Under the pieces are notes generated by a model. It was not told where the DNA came from. It saw nothing but the letters and a program-made list of their open reading frames with translations, and did not search any database. Of a stretch of 64,000 nt of DNA, positions 33,571 to 44,615 are shown piece after piece. Position 1 is the stretch's first letter. Each line of letters begins with the position of its first letter. Source of the stretch: Clitopilus passeckerianus (lineage: Eukaryota; Basidiomycota; Agaricomycetes; Agaricales; Entolomataceae); the NCBI GenBank assembly GCA_944990035.1, contig CALYLX010000020.1:62001-126000 (forward strand), given 5' to 3'. The translations under genes were made by a program, and so were the position numbers.

Positions 33571-33940
33571 TGCTTGAGCTTTCACAGGTTTGTCGGGCCT
33601 TTGCAGCGATGTCGTTAAATATTGGCAAAGATCTTGCAGTCTTTCTCAGGCTCCCACAATGGCCTCAGGTCTGGTCAACGAAGATAGCTGTCACGGTCAT
33701 TGGTAATCGTAAGACCCTAGGTCAGCGTCGTCGCCAACAACGATCAACACAGCCGGAGGCTTGGCAGGTTGACTCGCGGAGAGAGCATACTACACAGCAC
33801 TTGGGAAGAGAGGTAGGAACAGGTCGATTCTATTTATGAGGTTTTATTCAATGATAATAATTACGTTGGTATGAAATACTCAGAAATACTCGGTTGATAC
33901 TCGGAGCTGAACTATTTTAATTCTTTCTCAAGGGACCATC
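33571..33940. other. Spacer between tandem F-box copies
   Basis: 370 bases containing the copy 1 promoter and copy 2 terminator. No gene seen. Confidence 0.5.
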
Positions 33941-35376
33941 CTATATTTGCTGGGCCAAGTCGACTTCAAAATCCAGTTCTTCCCATTGAGCCAATTTCAC
34001 CCGCATGCCTCCATCGTTCAGAAGATCAATCCGTGCCAACATATCGTCAAAAGACCCAGCGCCTTTATCGTCCTCCATGTCCCAAATAAGAAGGACATCC
34101 TTGAGTCTATATTTGCACTGCGCTGTTGTGGAACCACGCCTCTCGAGCTTCCCCAACCATTCCTCGAGATTTGTGCAACCTGCTACAAGACGTGTAAGGT
34201 GTGGCAAAATCATGAGAGGGCCTGAAAATGGGTAGGATCCTGCTGGGGCATCGACACAGGGTACAATGAACTCTTCCAGTCGTGTGCAGCACGATACAAT
34301 ACGTCCAATTTCGAGGGCGGAAGCTTTGAGATCAAGGCGGAGGGTAATCAAAGTGGATGAAAAATGGATGATTGGAGACCCGACACGATTAGTCCATGAT
34401 TGCTTGCCGTTTCTGAATTCGTCCAAGGCAATGAAAGCGAGATGTCTCAGCGGGGCGTGGATGTAGCGGAGGATTGAGTAGAATTCAGTGCGCCACTGGT
34501 AGGTTCGTAGGGTTAAATCTGTAAGCTTTGGGAGCGTCACGGTTTTTATCGGCTGGAGGTGCGGTACTTGTGCGACATCTATCTCCCCCGCCTCGCCCTC
34601 GTTCGTAGGCTTATATACCAACTTTCTTAGTGAGCTCGTCTTTTGTAGAAGGTGGAATAATGCTTGCATAGGAAAAGTAACCCCGTCGAGGATAAGTTCG
34701 GTGAACTGATGAAGATAGGGGTGAAACGGAAAGGCTGGATTAAGATCTGTCCGGGACGTCTTAAGTCTGTGAAAGGCAAGGGAGGATGACACAGGCTCGT
34801 ACCTTCATAGAAGACTCTTAATTCGCTCGGAACAGGGTTATTTTCGCCTCGCCATATCAAGTCGAAGCCTACAGCCCTCTCCCATATAGGCAGCATCAAA
34901 TTGGTGAAGGAATCCATCCAACACGGAATCCGATCTCCATGAAGGTGTAGCCATAAGCTCCGGCTATTGCTTCTCAGCAGCGTCTCCTGAAGTTGGGTTG
35001 CGAAGTGCTGGCTCTCGACGTTAAGAGCAATCAGTATATTCCGCCAGAAGTCAGGATCGCCTAATGCTAATGATCTCCAGGCAGAACAGACATGCAGAAT
35101 AGCAGTCGGTGACTGAGTAAATTCCCAAGGAATTGGAATAGATTCTTCGAATGTGTACCATTGAAAGAATTGCAGTATGACTTCTGGTGGCATTCGGCGT
35201 ATCGGAGAGCCATATAAATGCACGTCGTTCTGCTCCTTGGCGCACTTGTGGGGGTTCTTTCTGAGGACTGGTTTCGAAGCCATCTTTTCAAGCGCCGGGT
35301 CATTACTAGCACAGAAAAGAGGTGGAGGTGTCAATGCCATTGGCGATTTTCCAAGCAGCGAGTTTTGGGCTGGCAT
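33941..35376 (-). CDS. F-box/LRR-like protein, tandem copy 2
   Basis: Exons complement(34803..35376, 33941..34746), 459 residues. F-box segment SPIRRMPPEVILQFFQWYTF and the following ILHVCSAWRSLALGDPDFWR are nearly identical to copy 1, while the LRR part has diverged more (LPKLTDLTLRTYQWRTEFYS against LPQLTHLTLQPSLWNTEFKA). Both copies share an identical exon 1 length (574 bases) and intron position in phase 1. The intron acceptor was placed so that the sequence reads VFYEDLNPAFPFHPYLHQFT, matching VFYGEPHPTFPFHPYLPQFT in copy 1. The pattern (F-box conserved, repeats changing) fits duplicated adaptors gaining different substrates; that is inference. Confidence 0.78.
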
Positions 35377-35556
35377 CGTCTAGACATCCACAGGTTTGTC
35401 TAGTTTACAGCAAGGTCATTGAAGACTTGCAGTATATGGTTCCCACATGGCCTAAGGTCTGAACGAGAATTGCGGTCACGGTAATCGGCCACCGAATTTG
35501 GCGGCGTCGTCAACAACGATCAACAGTCATGCTCTCATTTTTCTCTTTCGACTGCG

Positions 35557-36137
35557 ATGGCCGTCGATTTAACCTCTCTTATAACGCCAGATACGGCTAT
35601 AAAGTCCGTCGACTATGTCTTTTAGGCTCTATCTTCAACGCCGTCTGATATCTCTGCAACAATCACCTCAGAGTAAGCTCGACTTTGGACAAATCAGTGG
35701 GGAAAAAATATCTGGTTGATAATGACCCAGAGACATGCTGGACCTCCCAGCAGGTAAGAGACTTCCATCGTAACAAGAACGTTCTAATCATCTAAAAACG
35801 CTCAAAGGGACTTCCCCAACATATCCAATTGAACTTTCCAAGCCCCGTCATTCCTGAGAAGATTTCCTTGACCTTTCAAGGAGGCTTTGTAGGGACACAA
35901 TGCCCGATCTACGTCATTCCAGCTTCATCCTCAGACCCGAAAGGCTGGAAACTATTGACGTCGGTCTACCCGGAAGATGTGAACCGGCGTCAGTCCTTCG
36001 ACCTGGTGCCCACGAACGCTACCGAGGTGGAGGCTGGTGTTACTTCGCTCAAGCTTGTCTTTGAGCAAAGCTCGGATTTCTTTGGCCGGATCACGGTATA
36101 CGACCTGAAGCTTGAGGGGAAGGTGCCCGGGAGCTGA
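35557..36137 (+). CDS. NR2C2AP-like protein (discoidin-like fold)
   Basis: Exons 35557..35603, 35672..35753, 35808..36137; 152 residues. The spliced protein reads SSTLDKSVGKKYLVDNDPET, CWTSQQGLPQHIQLNFPSPV, ISLTFQGGFVGTQC, SVYPEDVNRRQSFDLVP and ends SDFFGRITVYDLKLEGKVPG. This follows human NR2C2-associated protein (TRA16) closely in order and length (about 140 residues). Known: a small beta-sandwich protein named for binding a nuclear receptor in animals; fungi lack that receptor, so the ancestral role is unknown. The first exon is 47 bases and the join was fixed by the conserved V-S-S-T-L motif. Confidence 0.85.
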
Positions 36138-36303
36138 ACTCTGAATAATGGTTGCTCGTTTCCTAGACATTGAAGGCATGCTCCGAGCACATATCATTAT
36201 CCACAGCATACTAGAATATATAGGATTGCCAGCAATCCGAGATCTACAAATAAAGGCGGGCCACATTTTAAGATTTTGCTCTATTTCGGAATTCTCCCCT
36301 GGT

Positions 36304-38266
36304 TTATATCAGCATTCCCTGCCCGACGCTCCATAGGTCGAAGGGCACACAGAAATGATGTTGGTCGTTGTCCTCTCTAAATGCTTCCCTCTCCAACTTG
36401 ATTAACCTACCCCATTTCCTTGCCACATCTGGCGACATCGCCCCATCTACGTTTTTCACGATCTCGTCGACGATCTCTAAGGGGATGCGCTTGTCCAAGG
36501 ATTGATCAAGCGCCTGTTTAATCCAAGCTGTTTGCTGCGGCGCGACCTGGGCAGTGGTGACGACGAGATCATCATCTACCTCTGGATTCACTAGGGAATA
36601 CTTGACGATTTGTAGTCGGCCAGGCTTGCTCGGATCGAGCAAAGAGAAGCCGGTTTGTCGGTACTGGTAGATGTTGGGGAAGGTGATAGCAAGGTTGGGT
36701 TCAATAGGTCGAGTACCGATGACCTGATGGCTGGGTGCTCCTTCTGCGAGGCCCCATGGGCGGAGAGTACTACCGTTGTCGCCTGGCATGAATCCTCGTG
36801 GCTGGCGGGTCGCCATCCGGAATTCGAGGGATGTAGGGGCAACATTTTCCTAGGCTCTGTTAGCGCGCGGGAAGAATTCATAGGGAACGTCGACGTACCA
36901 TCGCTGTAAAGTATAACCCATTGGCAACTATGTTCTCATTCAGCATCCCTTCTACATGCCAAGGCGTAGCAGCAAAGTCGGCGCCACCAGGTTGCTATTG
37001 AAACATTAGGTCGGTCTACTAGAGCTGACAGGAAGATACACTTACGAGGTTCACCTCCTCGACTTCTACCAGGACCTTCACTTTTCGGCTCTTTAAGTCG
37101 ACCTCATGTCTTCTATATTCTAAGCCGCCGTTGTATCCAGCTTTAGGGATATCCGGTTCTATAATGGGCCGTTTTGTCATCCATTCTCGAATATCGCGTT
37201 CGTATTGGGTCCATGCCTCTTCATTTTCGGGGTCGCTAGGCTCTTTGGGCTCATCCCATGTCGCATATTTGCACGATCCAACAATACGCTGGTGCAGAGG
37301 GTTCTCTTTATGCAAGTCTGTGAGGACGTGCTCGAACATCGGGATCAGAGACGTTAGGCCTTTTGATAGGACATCATAGATTCCTGAGTGAACCTCGGGG
37401 TTCAGGTTGTTGATATACGAATTGAATTTGGCGTTCCCAGTTTCCGAGATGGACACTAGAGAGGGTAGGAGAGAACTAGCCACTGAGAGCGCATATTGAC
37501 TATTGAAGTCCAGTACCATCGGTGGTCGTGCATTGCGCAGTTTGAAGGGACCTTTTCTGAGGAGACTGCGGTTGTAGATAACAGGGCATAGATAGGGGTC
37601 TATCAAGGAAATAGAGCCATCTTTTGGAGAGTCGGATGTTGGAGGAGACAGAGTAGATAGCGACCTGTCCAGCTCAGGTCCATGGGAAAGGCGTGTGGAT
37701 TCCCAAATACGCTCAAAGCAGGAAACCTCGCTGGGCGGAAATCTATGTGAATCTCCACAAACCGAACTAGGTGGATCTCATCTTACCATCCATTTTTATC
37801 GTCGCGTAGCAGAGCATAGCCGGCAAGCTCGTCTATCAGGTACTGGACCTACATTTTCTGTCAATGGGGCTGTTCGACATTGTATTATCGTGAGGAATCT
37901 ACCTGTTTTTCGGTAAGTTTAACTTCAACCGTAGGTTGGTGCGAGGAGGCTACGGTCCAGGATCTACGTGCGGCTTCATGGGCCCAATTCTGGGAAACGT
38001 CGCGGTCTTGAAGACTTTTCCACCAGTCTGGACGTCTCCGCAATTCGGCAGAGCATTGGCCGATCGCTAGTTCTGTGAACTACGGGAACAAGCCTACGAT
38101 TCGTAAATGCTTCTTAGCAGCAGTTTGAGATAGCGTACCGTTCTGGGGTATTCTGTCGTAAGAGTGAGTCTGAATCCTAACCAGTTCTGAAGCTAAACTC
38201 ACCACCAACCACACCGGGGTTATGAATGCCAGACGCGAACGGATTTTTGTAGACGTTATCGTGCAT
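36304..38266 (-). CDS. DUF4246-domain protein
   Basis: Exons complement(38203..38266, 38139..38152, 37903..38079, 37787..37848, 37046..37730, 36899..36994, 36304..36849); 547 residues. Recognised by FTELAIGQCSAELRRRPDWW, YLIDELAGYALLRDDKNG, SCFERIWEST, LIDPYLCPVIYNRS, YINNLNPEVHSGIY and the family core ATPWHVEGMLNENIVANGLY followed by LEFRMATRQPRGFMPGDNG. Members are common and often multicopy in fungi; the function is not established. The PWHVEGM motif resembles a metal-binding His-x-Glu, hinting at a dioxygenase-like fold, but that is inference. Exon 2 has only 14 bases. The start at 38266 is uncertain; coding-like sequence extends a few codons upstream without an ATG. Confidence 0.83.
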
Positions 38267-39036
38267 TGCTTTTGCGTCTACGAGACCTAGTACCGGGTGA
38301 GCTCAGAGTAGGGACCATTGAAAGATTCAGAGCCTGTTATATTCGGAGGCCAGAGTGGATGGGGTGCTGGCTCAAGGGACCAATTGGCGCCTCGTGTGAG
38401 GTTCCATCAATTCAATGCTCTAAGTTACCTCGGCAAATTCGTCCGAAATGACCTCACGGCCTGACAAACATAACATGTTAACATTAGATGCCATTGGGTG
38501 CTTTGCCATAGGCAGGTGGTGACTAAGACTAATTGGGAGTGTAGGTTTGTAAACGAAGCGGCCGTATCTGATGGCTTCGATACCGGCGGCCAGTCATTCA
38601 GTAGATTGACGGCAAGGCGATCGTTTTTTCCGAAGTCAATGGCGGTTTAAGCAGCCGTAGGTACATGTTAAACACACTAGCTACAGCAACCGACGAGAAA
38701 CTGCACATGAGAAAGTAATCGACATAATGACCGGCAATCGCGTTTCAAGCTCTTGAACTCTCTACATGCCGACTGCTAAACGTCGTAAGATACCCCCTGA
38801 AAACATGCACATGGAGGGCTAGGGCGGGAGGCATTTGAGGACATGAGGATAATATTGAGCACAAGCATTTGATGGAACTCCAACGTAGCGATACAATATA
38901 ACATGTATTCAATCAGCCGCATAACGACGCTGCTCCTCTGAGGCTAGCACAATCTAGCCGGCAATAGATTACAAAAGAATTACAGGCAGCAGGATAGGCG
39001 CAAGGTTCAAATCGAAGAAATGCGATCAATGATCAT
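38267..39036. other. Intergenic region, possible 5' part of the DUF4246 gene
   Basis: About 0.77 kb. A short reading MAKHPMASNVNMLCLSGREV on the minus strand near 38460-38515 ends at a GTAACT donor, but its phase does not fit the next exon, so it is not included. Otherwise nothing recognisable. Confidence 0.4.
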
Positions 39037-39557
39037 TTAGATGAGAGACCGAATTATATTCCTTACCTCGAACTGCGCCTCGATTTCCTGGACGTCTCGC
39101 GTGACTCGCCAGATGTCGGCTGAAATTCCTTGCAAGAATGCACGAAATTCTAGATACGGCGTCGTGCACTCCTTGTAAATTCGCTCTCGCAAACGTGCAG
39201 ATTCACAATGGTATCTATGCAAGTTTTAAGATCTGGCTCATTGGTCAACTTCCCGTCAAATAAGTACCTGCGAAGCTTTTTCTCGATTTCGGCTCTCCCG
39301 CGCTGGTCCTGAAACGCGGAATTCTCGATGCCGTGACCGACTTCGTCAAGCCTTTTTTCGAGCGCGCTAATTAATCCAGTCAATCTGCTATAGAGCACGA
39401 TAGGCCGTACTCGTTTCAATGCCCCATAGACGCCAACGACGAGCAAGGAGAGGGAAAGCACGACCAGTTGGCCCACCAAAGTGTTATTAAGGCCAACAAG
39501 AAGGAAGAGTAGGGAAAGAGCGGTTGAGTTTCCAGAGAGACAATCAAGCTCAGCCAT
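39037..39557 (-). CDS. Small single-pass or hairpin membrane protein, unknown
   Basis: Exons complement(39268..39557, 39037..39214), 155 residues. After a short polar head, residues ~13-45 form one long or two closely spaced hydrophobic segments (LSLLFLLVGLNNTLVGQLVV and LSLSLLVVGVYGAL), then an amphipathic helical cytosolic part (LTGLISALEKRLDEVGHGIE, RERIYKECTTPYLEFRAF). I do not recognise the family. A strong GTAAGG donor occurs at the codon where I read through (after QFE), so a further exon beyond 39037 is possible and the C-terminus is uncertain. Confidence 0.55.
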
Positions 39558-40794
39558 GACCGCAGCCGGGCGAGGATATGATGGGGTAGAAATTCATTTT
39601 CTCTGGAATTCTGAGCATTTAATGGATCCGCATACTCACGAGTTTTATTTGTGCTTGATTTTTCTTGTTTTTCTTTTTCTTTTTGAGTGCTGTGTCAATT
39701 TTTACCAATATAGAGCGATCAAATGGTATACCCAGGATACGAGACGTCACCCCAGAAGATTCGGATCTAATATTTTTGGGATTTTCTAGGAATTTACCCT
39801 TTTTGCGAATAGACGCCAGTTCCAGTATGCACCAAGGTTCTGTGCAACAGGAAAGGCCTGTCCGGTCGAAATTATAGAAGCTAGATGTCACCTAGATCTG
39901 TGCACCTAAACGCCAATCGAGACGCAGAGCTGTGGGTGGTGCTCTGGGAGATGTAAGAGAGATGTAAGTAACCTGAACCTTACTTAAATAGCTACCGCCA
40001 CAACGTCCACAACAGGTCGGCCATGTGGCACTCATGCCGTGATTTTATACGATTTGGCAACCATGTATCCTCCTGACTGATCGTTGAAGACATGTGTCAG
40101 GGCCTTCGTTCGCTCCGTATTCTATCCTTCTATCACCTGCACCGATATGGCATATCATAAGATTCAGAGCACAGCCGGAAGTTCCACGAGAAGCTCACCG
40201 TGAGAGTGAAGCTGTTCTTTATGAATGCTTTAGGAAGGGATATCCAGATGTCTGTACGTTGTTTGGTCTCCGGGATGAACGTCGACCGTGACCACTAATA
40301 TTCTGCTCACCTCTGTGGCGCTCAGCGGTCAAGAGAGCGGTTGCCCCCTGAAGGGCTGCTGTCTCCACTTTGAGAGAATACGCATGTAGATAATGAGATA
40401 CAATGTGTACCGCGCCCGTGATCTAAGGCGGGCGTTCATGCAGATGTTTTTCAGCAAAGACCAAGTCGACCAGCCCAGCTGACGAAGGTCTCGGACTGTA
40501 GACTCAGAATTACACCAAGGCGCCAGGAGCTGTTAGCACGCATCTAGTATGTTATGAAGACGCGGGGAGGTTGAACCCACAAGCCACCAGTTGAAAGCTA
40601 AGTTAAGTGTTCGATAATTTGGGATAACCAAAGGTGTTTGCCCAAAAAGTGTGGGCAGGGGAAAAACCGTGGCGATTTACCACGTGATCTGGGAGCGATG
40701 AAGTCAAGATCCGAATCCCGACCTTCTGGAGCCTACTTTCGATTCTCTCATACAACTTGGTAGATTCTTTTAAGGGCGTTTCTCTCGTGCAAAC
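39558..40794. other. Intergenic region without a supported gene
   Basis: About 1.2 kb between divergently oriented genes. It contains a T-rich run at about 39658-39685. A frame at 40094-40291 (plus) gives a 65-residue piece with a protein-like end (EAVLYECFRKGYPDVCTLFG) that could be a gene relic, but no start, splice sites or partner exon were found. Confidence 0.45.
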
Positions 40795-41404
40795 ATGGTA
40801 GGAGCTCAATTTACAAACCAAAGATTATGTTAAGAGTCTTTGAACAGTCTGTCTGGGAAGTTCGCATGTCAAATTCCAAAGGAATGCCATATTACTTCAA
40901 CCAGTCCACAAAGGAATCTGTTTGGGAGCCGCCTGCGGACTTGACGCAGGACCAGATAGATTCGCTACCTGGAGCGAAGGAGCATCTTGGAGAGAACAAA
41001 CCACCGCGTGGTAAGGATGGAGAGGTTCGGGCCAGCCATCTGCTTGTCAAGCATAAAGATAGCAGGAGGCCCTCAAGCTGGAAGGAGGTGCTACATTTAC
41101 TACATGTACCGTTGTTTCCCCTGCTGACGAATCCCAGGAAAACATCACTCGTACCAAAGAAGAAGCGATTGCCATCCTGAAGGATTACGAAGCACAGATT
41201 GGTAGCTCTGCTGATAAATTTAAGGAGCTGGCCAAAGAACACTCTGATTGCTCTTCTCACACTCACGGCGGTGATCTTGGATGGTTTAGCCCTGGTCAGA
41301 TGCAGAAGCCATTCGAAGAAGCAGCGTTCGCCTTGGAAGTCGGACAGATCAGCCCAATCGTTAGCACTGATAGTGGGGTTCACTTGATAAGGAGGACGGG
41401 TTGA
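40795..41404 (+). CDS. ESS1: Peptidyl-prolyl cis/trans isomerase Pin1/Ess1
   Basis: Exons 40795..40797, 40848..41087, 41138..41404; 169 residues. The first coding exon is just the ATG; splicing joins it to SVWEVRMSNSKGMPYYFNQS, the WW domain (two Trp, PP at its end: SVWEPP). Then a short linker and the parvulin domain: VRASHLLVKHKDSRRPSSW, with the phosphate-binding Lys/Arg-Arg, SDCSSHTHGGDLGWFSPGQM and the C-terminal DSGVHLIRRTG. Known role: isomerises phospho-Ser/Thr-Pro bonds, acting on the RNA polymerase II C-terminal domain and cell-cycle proteins in the nucleus. Length equals yeast Ess1 (170). The Met-only exon is supported because no ATG precedes the WW domain in frame otherwise. Confidence 0.95.
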
Positions 41405-41797
41405 AACTCTGTATATCAGAATCAAGAAAGCTGTATAATTGTACCGATACTGAATTCAATACCAGTGGATACATCCAAGCAGTATCCAAGATTTTCGCCA
41501 ATTAGCCGCGTGACGCCGCTTACCGTTCGGTTCTGGTGATAACGTTCGGGTTTTCCCACTCAACGTCAGAAAGTTCAACATACCACCGCTGACATCTCCG
41601 AAGGTGTATACGGAGACTCGACTTCTGCTGGAAGTAGAATAGCGGCTCCCCGACGCGGCCACTACTCTGAGTAAGAGCCTCGGGCACGTCCTTCTTCACC
41701 GGGGCCCAAATATAAGCCCGTATCTCTGCATTTTACGACCCCTTTACGACCCCAGTTCACGTCAAGGTTGAACGAAACCACTCCTCGACAAACCACA
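41405..41797. other. Spacer between ESS1 and the MOSC gene
   Basis: About 0.4 kb; contains the ESS1 terminator and MOSC gene promoter. No gene seen. Confidence 0.5.
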
Positions 41798-43447
41798 ATG
41801 TCAATCTTCGAACCTCTCCTGCTTGCCGTAGACGACTTCGCACAAAAGCTTGGCCTGAACTTCTCAATAAGTGCCCAGCCCGGCACTATACCACATGACG
41901 GGAACACATGGTCTCTGACATCTTTGGGTGTTCCAGCAGTTATCGCCGGCCTTCTATATTGGTACCTAAAACCTTCTCGACAGTCAAAACAAATAGACGC
42001 GATTGGTTCAAACACGACTGCGACGAAAGACTCATCCTCAACGAAGAAAATGGCTCCTCGACCTGCAGATGGACAAATTAAAGTTGTGGATATCCTCATT
42101 CATCCTCTGAAGGTGAGTAGGCTTCCCCTGGAGGGCTCAACCAATGCGAGATACGATTATCTACATCCAAAGATATCGTATCCTGCTCCTTGCCCTCCTG
42201 CTTTTGAGTTCGCATGCTGAACTCGTTTCACAGAGCTGCCGCGGTGTATCCCTCCAGGAGTGCAACTTCACTCCCGATGGGCTTGAGGTACGTCAAGTAC
42301 CCTTTGAGATGTATCTGAGGCACTCAAACCACCTTTCAGAATGACCGAAGATACTGTATAATCGATGCCACCAACCATTCTCTCATGACTGCCCGCGAAG
42401 TTGCGAAGGTATGTCAGATATGCTTATCTTGAACCTGGCTAATAATACCCCACCAGATGGTCCTCATCACGCCCCGCATTGAAGGAGACAAGCTTATCGC
42501 CAACTTCCCAGGAGGTTCCGGGGTAAAGCCATTCACTGTTCCTCTCAACCCTACCCCAGAGCAGGTGGCCACTTGGGAGGTGTAAGACCATTCATTCGCA
42601 CTTCCCACACTTGACATCGATGCGAACTGACACTCCACGTTTAGTATCCACGATATCAAGTTCTTCAGCGAAAAGCTTGACGGCCACGTTGTGACTCCCC
42701 TCGACGACGCCTCTGGTTCCCCCACCGACTCTCTCACTGCCTACTTCGGCAAGCCTTGCGTCCTTGTGTGGAAGGGCGATGTAGATCGCTACGCCGACCC
42801 TACTGTTGAATTCCCTGAACTCAAGGCGACTGTTAAGTATCAGGATGCTTATCCTGTCCTGGTCCTCAGTCAAGAAAGTATGGCGGTCGTCGAGAAGGAG
42901 ATCCGAGGCAGAGTTGGCCAACAGGGCATCGAAGAGAACTGGAGAGAGGACAAGATTCACTATCGCAGGTACGTCGACTGCAACATTCAGAAATCACGAC
43001 TGCTAAGATGTGACCACAGGTTCCGACCCAACATCGTTCTCTCAGGAGGTGGACCTTTCGCTGAAGATGACTGGGAGGAAATTGCTGTTGGTGACCCATT
43101 TGCTCCTAAATTCCAGATCGTCAACAAGGCTGCTCGTTGCTTGGTATACATTCCATGGGTATCTCAATGACCACTTCTAACGCCTTTCACAGCTCCCTAA
43201 CGTCAGTCCAGATACTGGCGAGCGCGACAAGGCAGTGCCTTACAAGGTCATCATGAAGTTCCGTATGGGTCTCGACCCCAAGCACAAGATGAAGCCTTGT
43301 GTCGGATCTAACAGTGTTCCTCAAGGGCACGGCACAGTTCGCGTCGGGGACACCGTCTTTATCAAGAAGATGATCGGTGAGGAGCCGATCCCGGTCGCTC
43401 CTCCTGCTGAGGAAAGCGAAGTTCCCCCTCCTCTCGAGCAACTTTGA
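41798..43447 (+). CDS. MOSC-domain molybdenum-cofactor protein (mARC-like)
   Basis: Exons 41798..42112, 42234..42287, 42340..42408, 42457..42581, 42645..42968, 43020..43143, 43193..43447; 421 residues. A single N-terminal membrane segment (LTSLGVPAVIAGLLYWYL) precedes the MOSC N-terminal beta barrel (IKVVDILIHPLKSCRGVSLQ) and the MOSC domain (FRPNIVLSGGGPFAEDDWEE, then PCVGSNSVPQGHGTVRVGD where the family has a Cys that binds the cofactor). This order matches mitochondrial amidoxime-reducing components: tail or signal-anchored in the outer mitochondrial membrane, reducing N-hydroxylated compounds with cytochrome b5. The Cys in the RCLLPNVSPDTGE / KPCVGSN region supports cofactor binding. Substrate is unknown in fungi. 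Confidence 0.88.
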
Positions 43448-44615
43448 GTAGTCGGATGCTTGAGTGGATGGAATTTACTTCAGGTTGATTATTTCTCATT
43501 CTATATTTGTGACGATCCCTATGCATGCCCCCGGAAACGGAAGGATTCTCTATGTACCCTGTACACCCTATACAGTAGCTATATTCACGATTCGTGCTCT
43601 CTATTTTTTTTCTACTACTCACTAGTGTTATCAATACAGATCTTTTCTTATCAATGATCTAAATATTTGCCTCCGTAATCGCAGATGACATTATGACATA
43701 TCCACATCTGCTCAGTGGCTGGGCCAATTTGTAGGCGGCCGGTTTGACAGGTCTCTGGGCGGTCGAACTCCGTAAATGTGCGGATGTCGAGTTGTTCGCG
43801 ATAAGCTGAGGTGAACTCGTGCAGACTCTCCGATATCGCGGTAATGGCCTACCTACCAGCAGAGCGCCTGTATGACTCTCCTGAAGAACACAAGAATTGG
43901 GTCATGTCCATGTCATTTAGGTGATTGATAGGAGTTACTGCACCTCAGATGGCGTGATGCCTCATGGCCCAAGCCACGATCTGAGAACATCTTTGTGGAA
44001 CTGTGTGTCTGCGCCTGTGCGGCCGACTCTGAGAACGGGAATTCCAAGGCAGAAGGGCCAATTCCATAGGCTGACCGCCAAAAACACATGACGCCAGCGA
44101 CCCCCTCGTCATATCCATCGTGATGTAGGGTATCGATAGATCGATGGCAGCCTGAGGCCTTAAATTGGATGCCACCCATAGCTTTACGAGCTAGAAACAC
44201 ATGGATGGACCATGACATCCTCGGCCAGGAGTAGTATCGAATGGATCGGAATAGGCTGTCGTGTGGCCCTGTTTCTTGAGACCTGTGACGGAATTAACTG
44301 GTATTTTTAATGGGTGTCACTGAGCAGAGTTACAGAGTATATATTTGATGCGTGAATCGTTCTGGTAAAGTAAGACCAAGGGCTTGAAATGAGGCGTTTT
44401 AGCGCGAGCATTTCGGAGGGAATTCACAAAGACTGGCAGACGCGTCGACGCGTCGAGGTACGCGCCTGTGACGGCTGTGACTGATCGTGTCTGATGAGTC
44501 ACAACAGAAATTCCATTTTCTGCACCATCAAACCTGAGCAAAAACGTGTTTTTGAAGCTTCAAATGCAACGTGCAGTGGTTAGGGTCCCGACTTGGATCC
44601 TGCCTTCATACCCTG
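43448..44615. other. Intergenic region upstream of the F-box gene
   Basis: About 1.2 kb. Short frames on the minus strand (43913-44218) contain nothing recognisable. The GACGCGTCGACGCGTC palindrome described separately is the one clear element. Confidence 0.5.
44439..44454. promoter_or_regulatory. 16-base perfect palindrome with two ACGCGT (MCB-type) sites
   Basis: GACGCGTCGACGCGTC equals its own reverse complement and contains ACGCGT twice. It lies about 160 bases upstream of the F-box gene start. ACGCGT is the known binding core of the fungal MBF (Mbp1/Swi6) G1/S factor; binding here is inference. Confidence 0.5.

Noticed and set aside
40094..40291. 65-codon plus-strand frame with a protein-like end (YECFRKGYPDVCTLFG)
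   Set aside because: No ATG context, splice partner or recognisable domain; perhaps a relic but not supportable.
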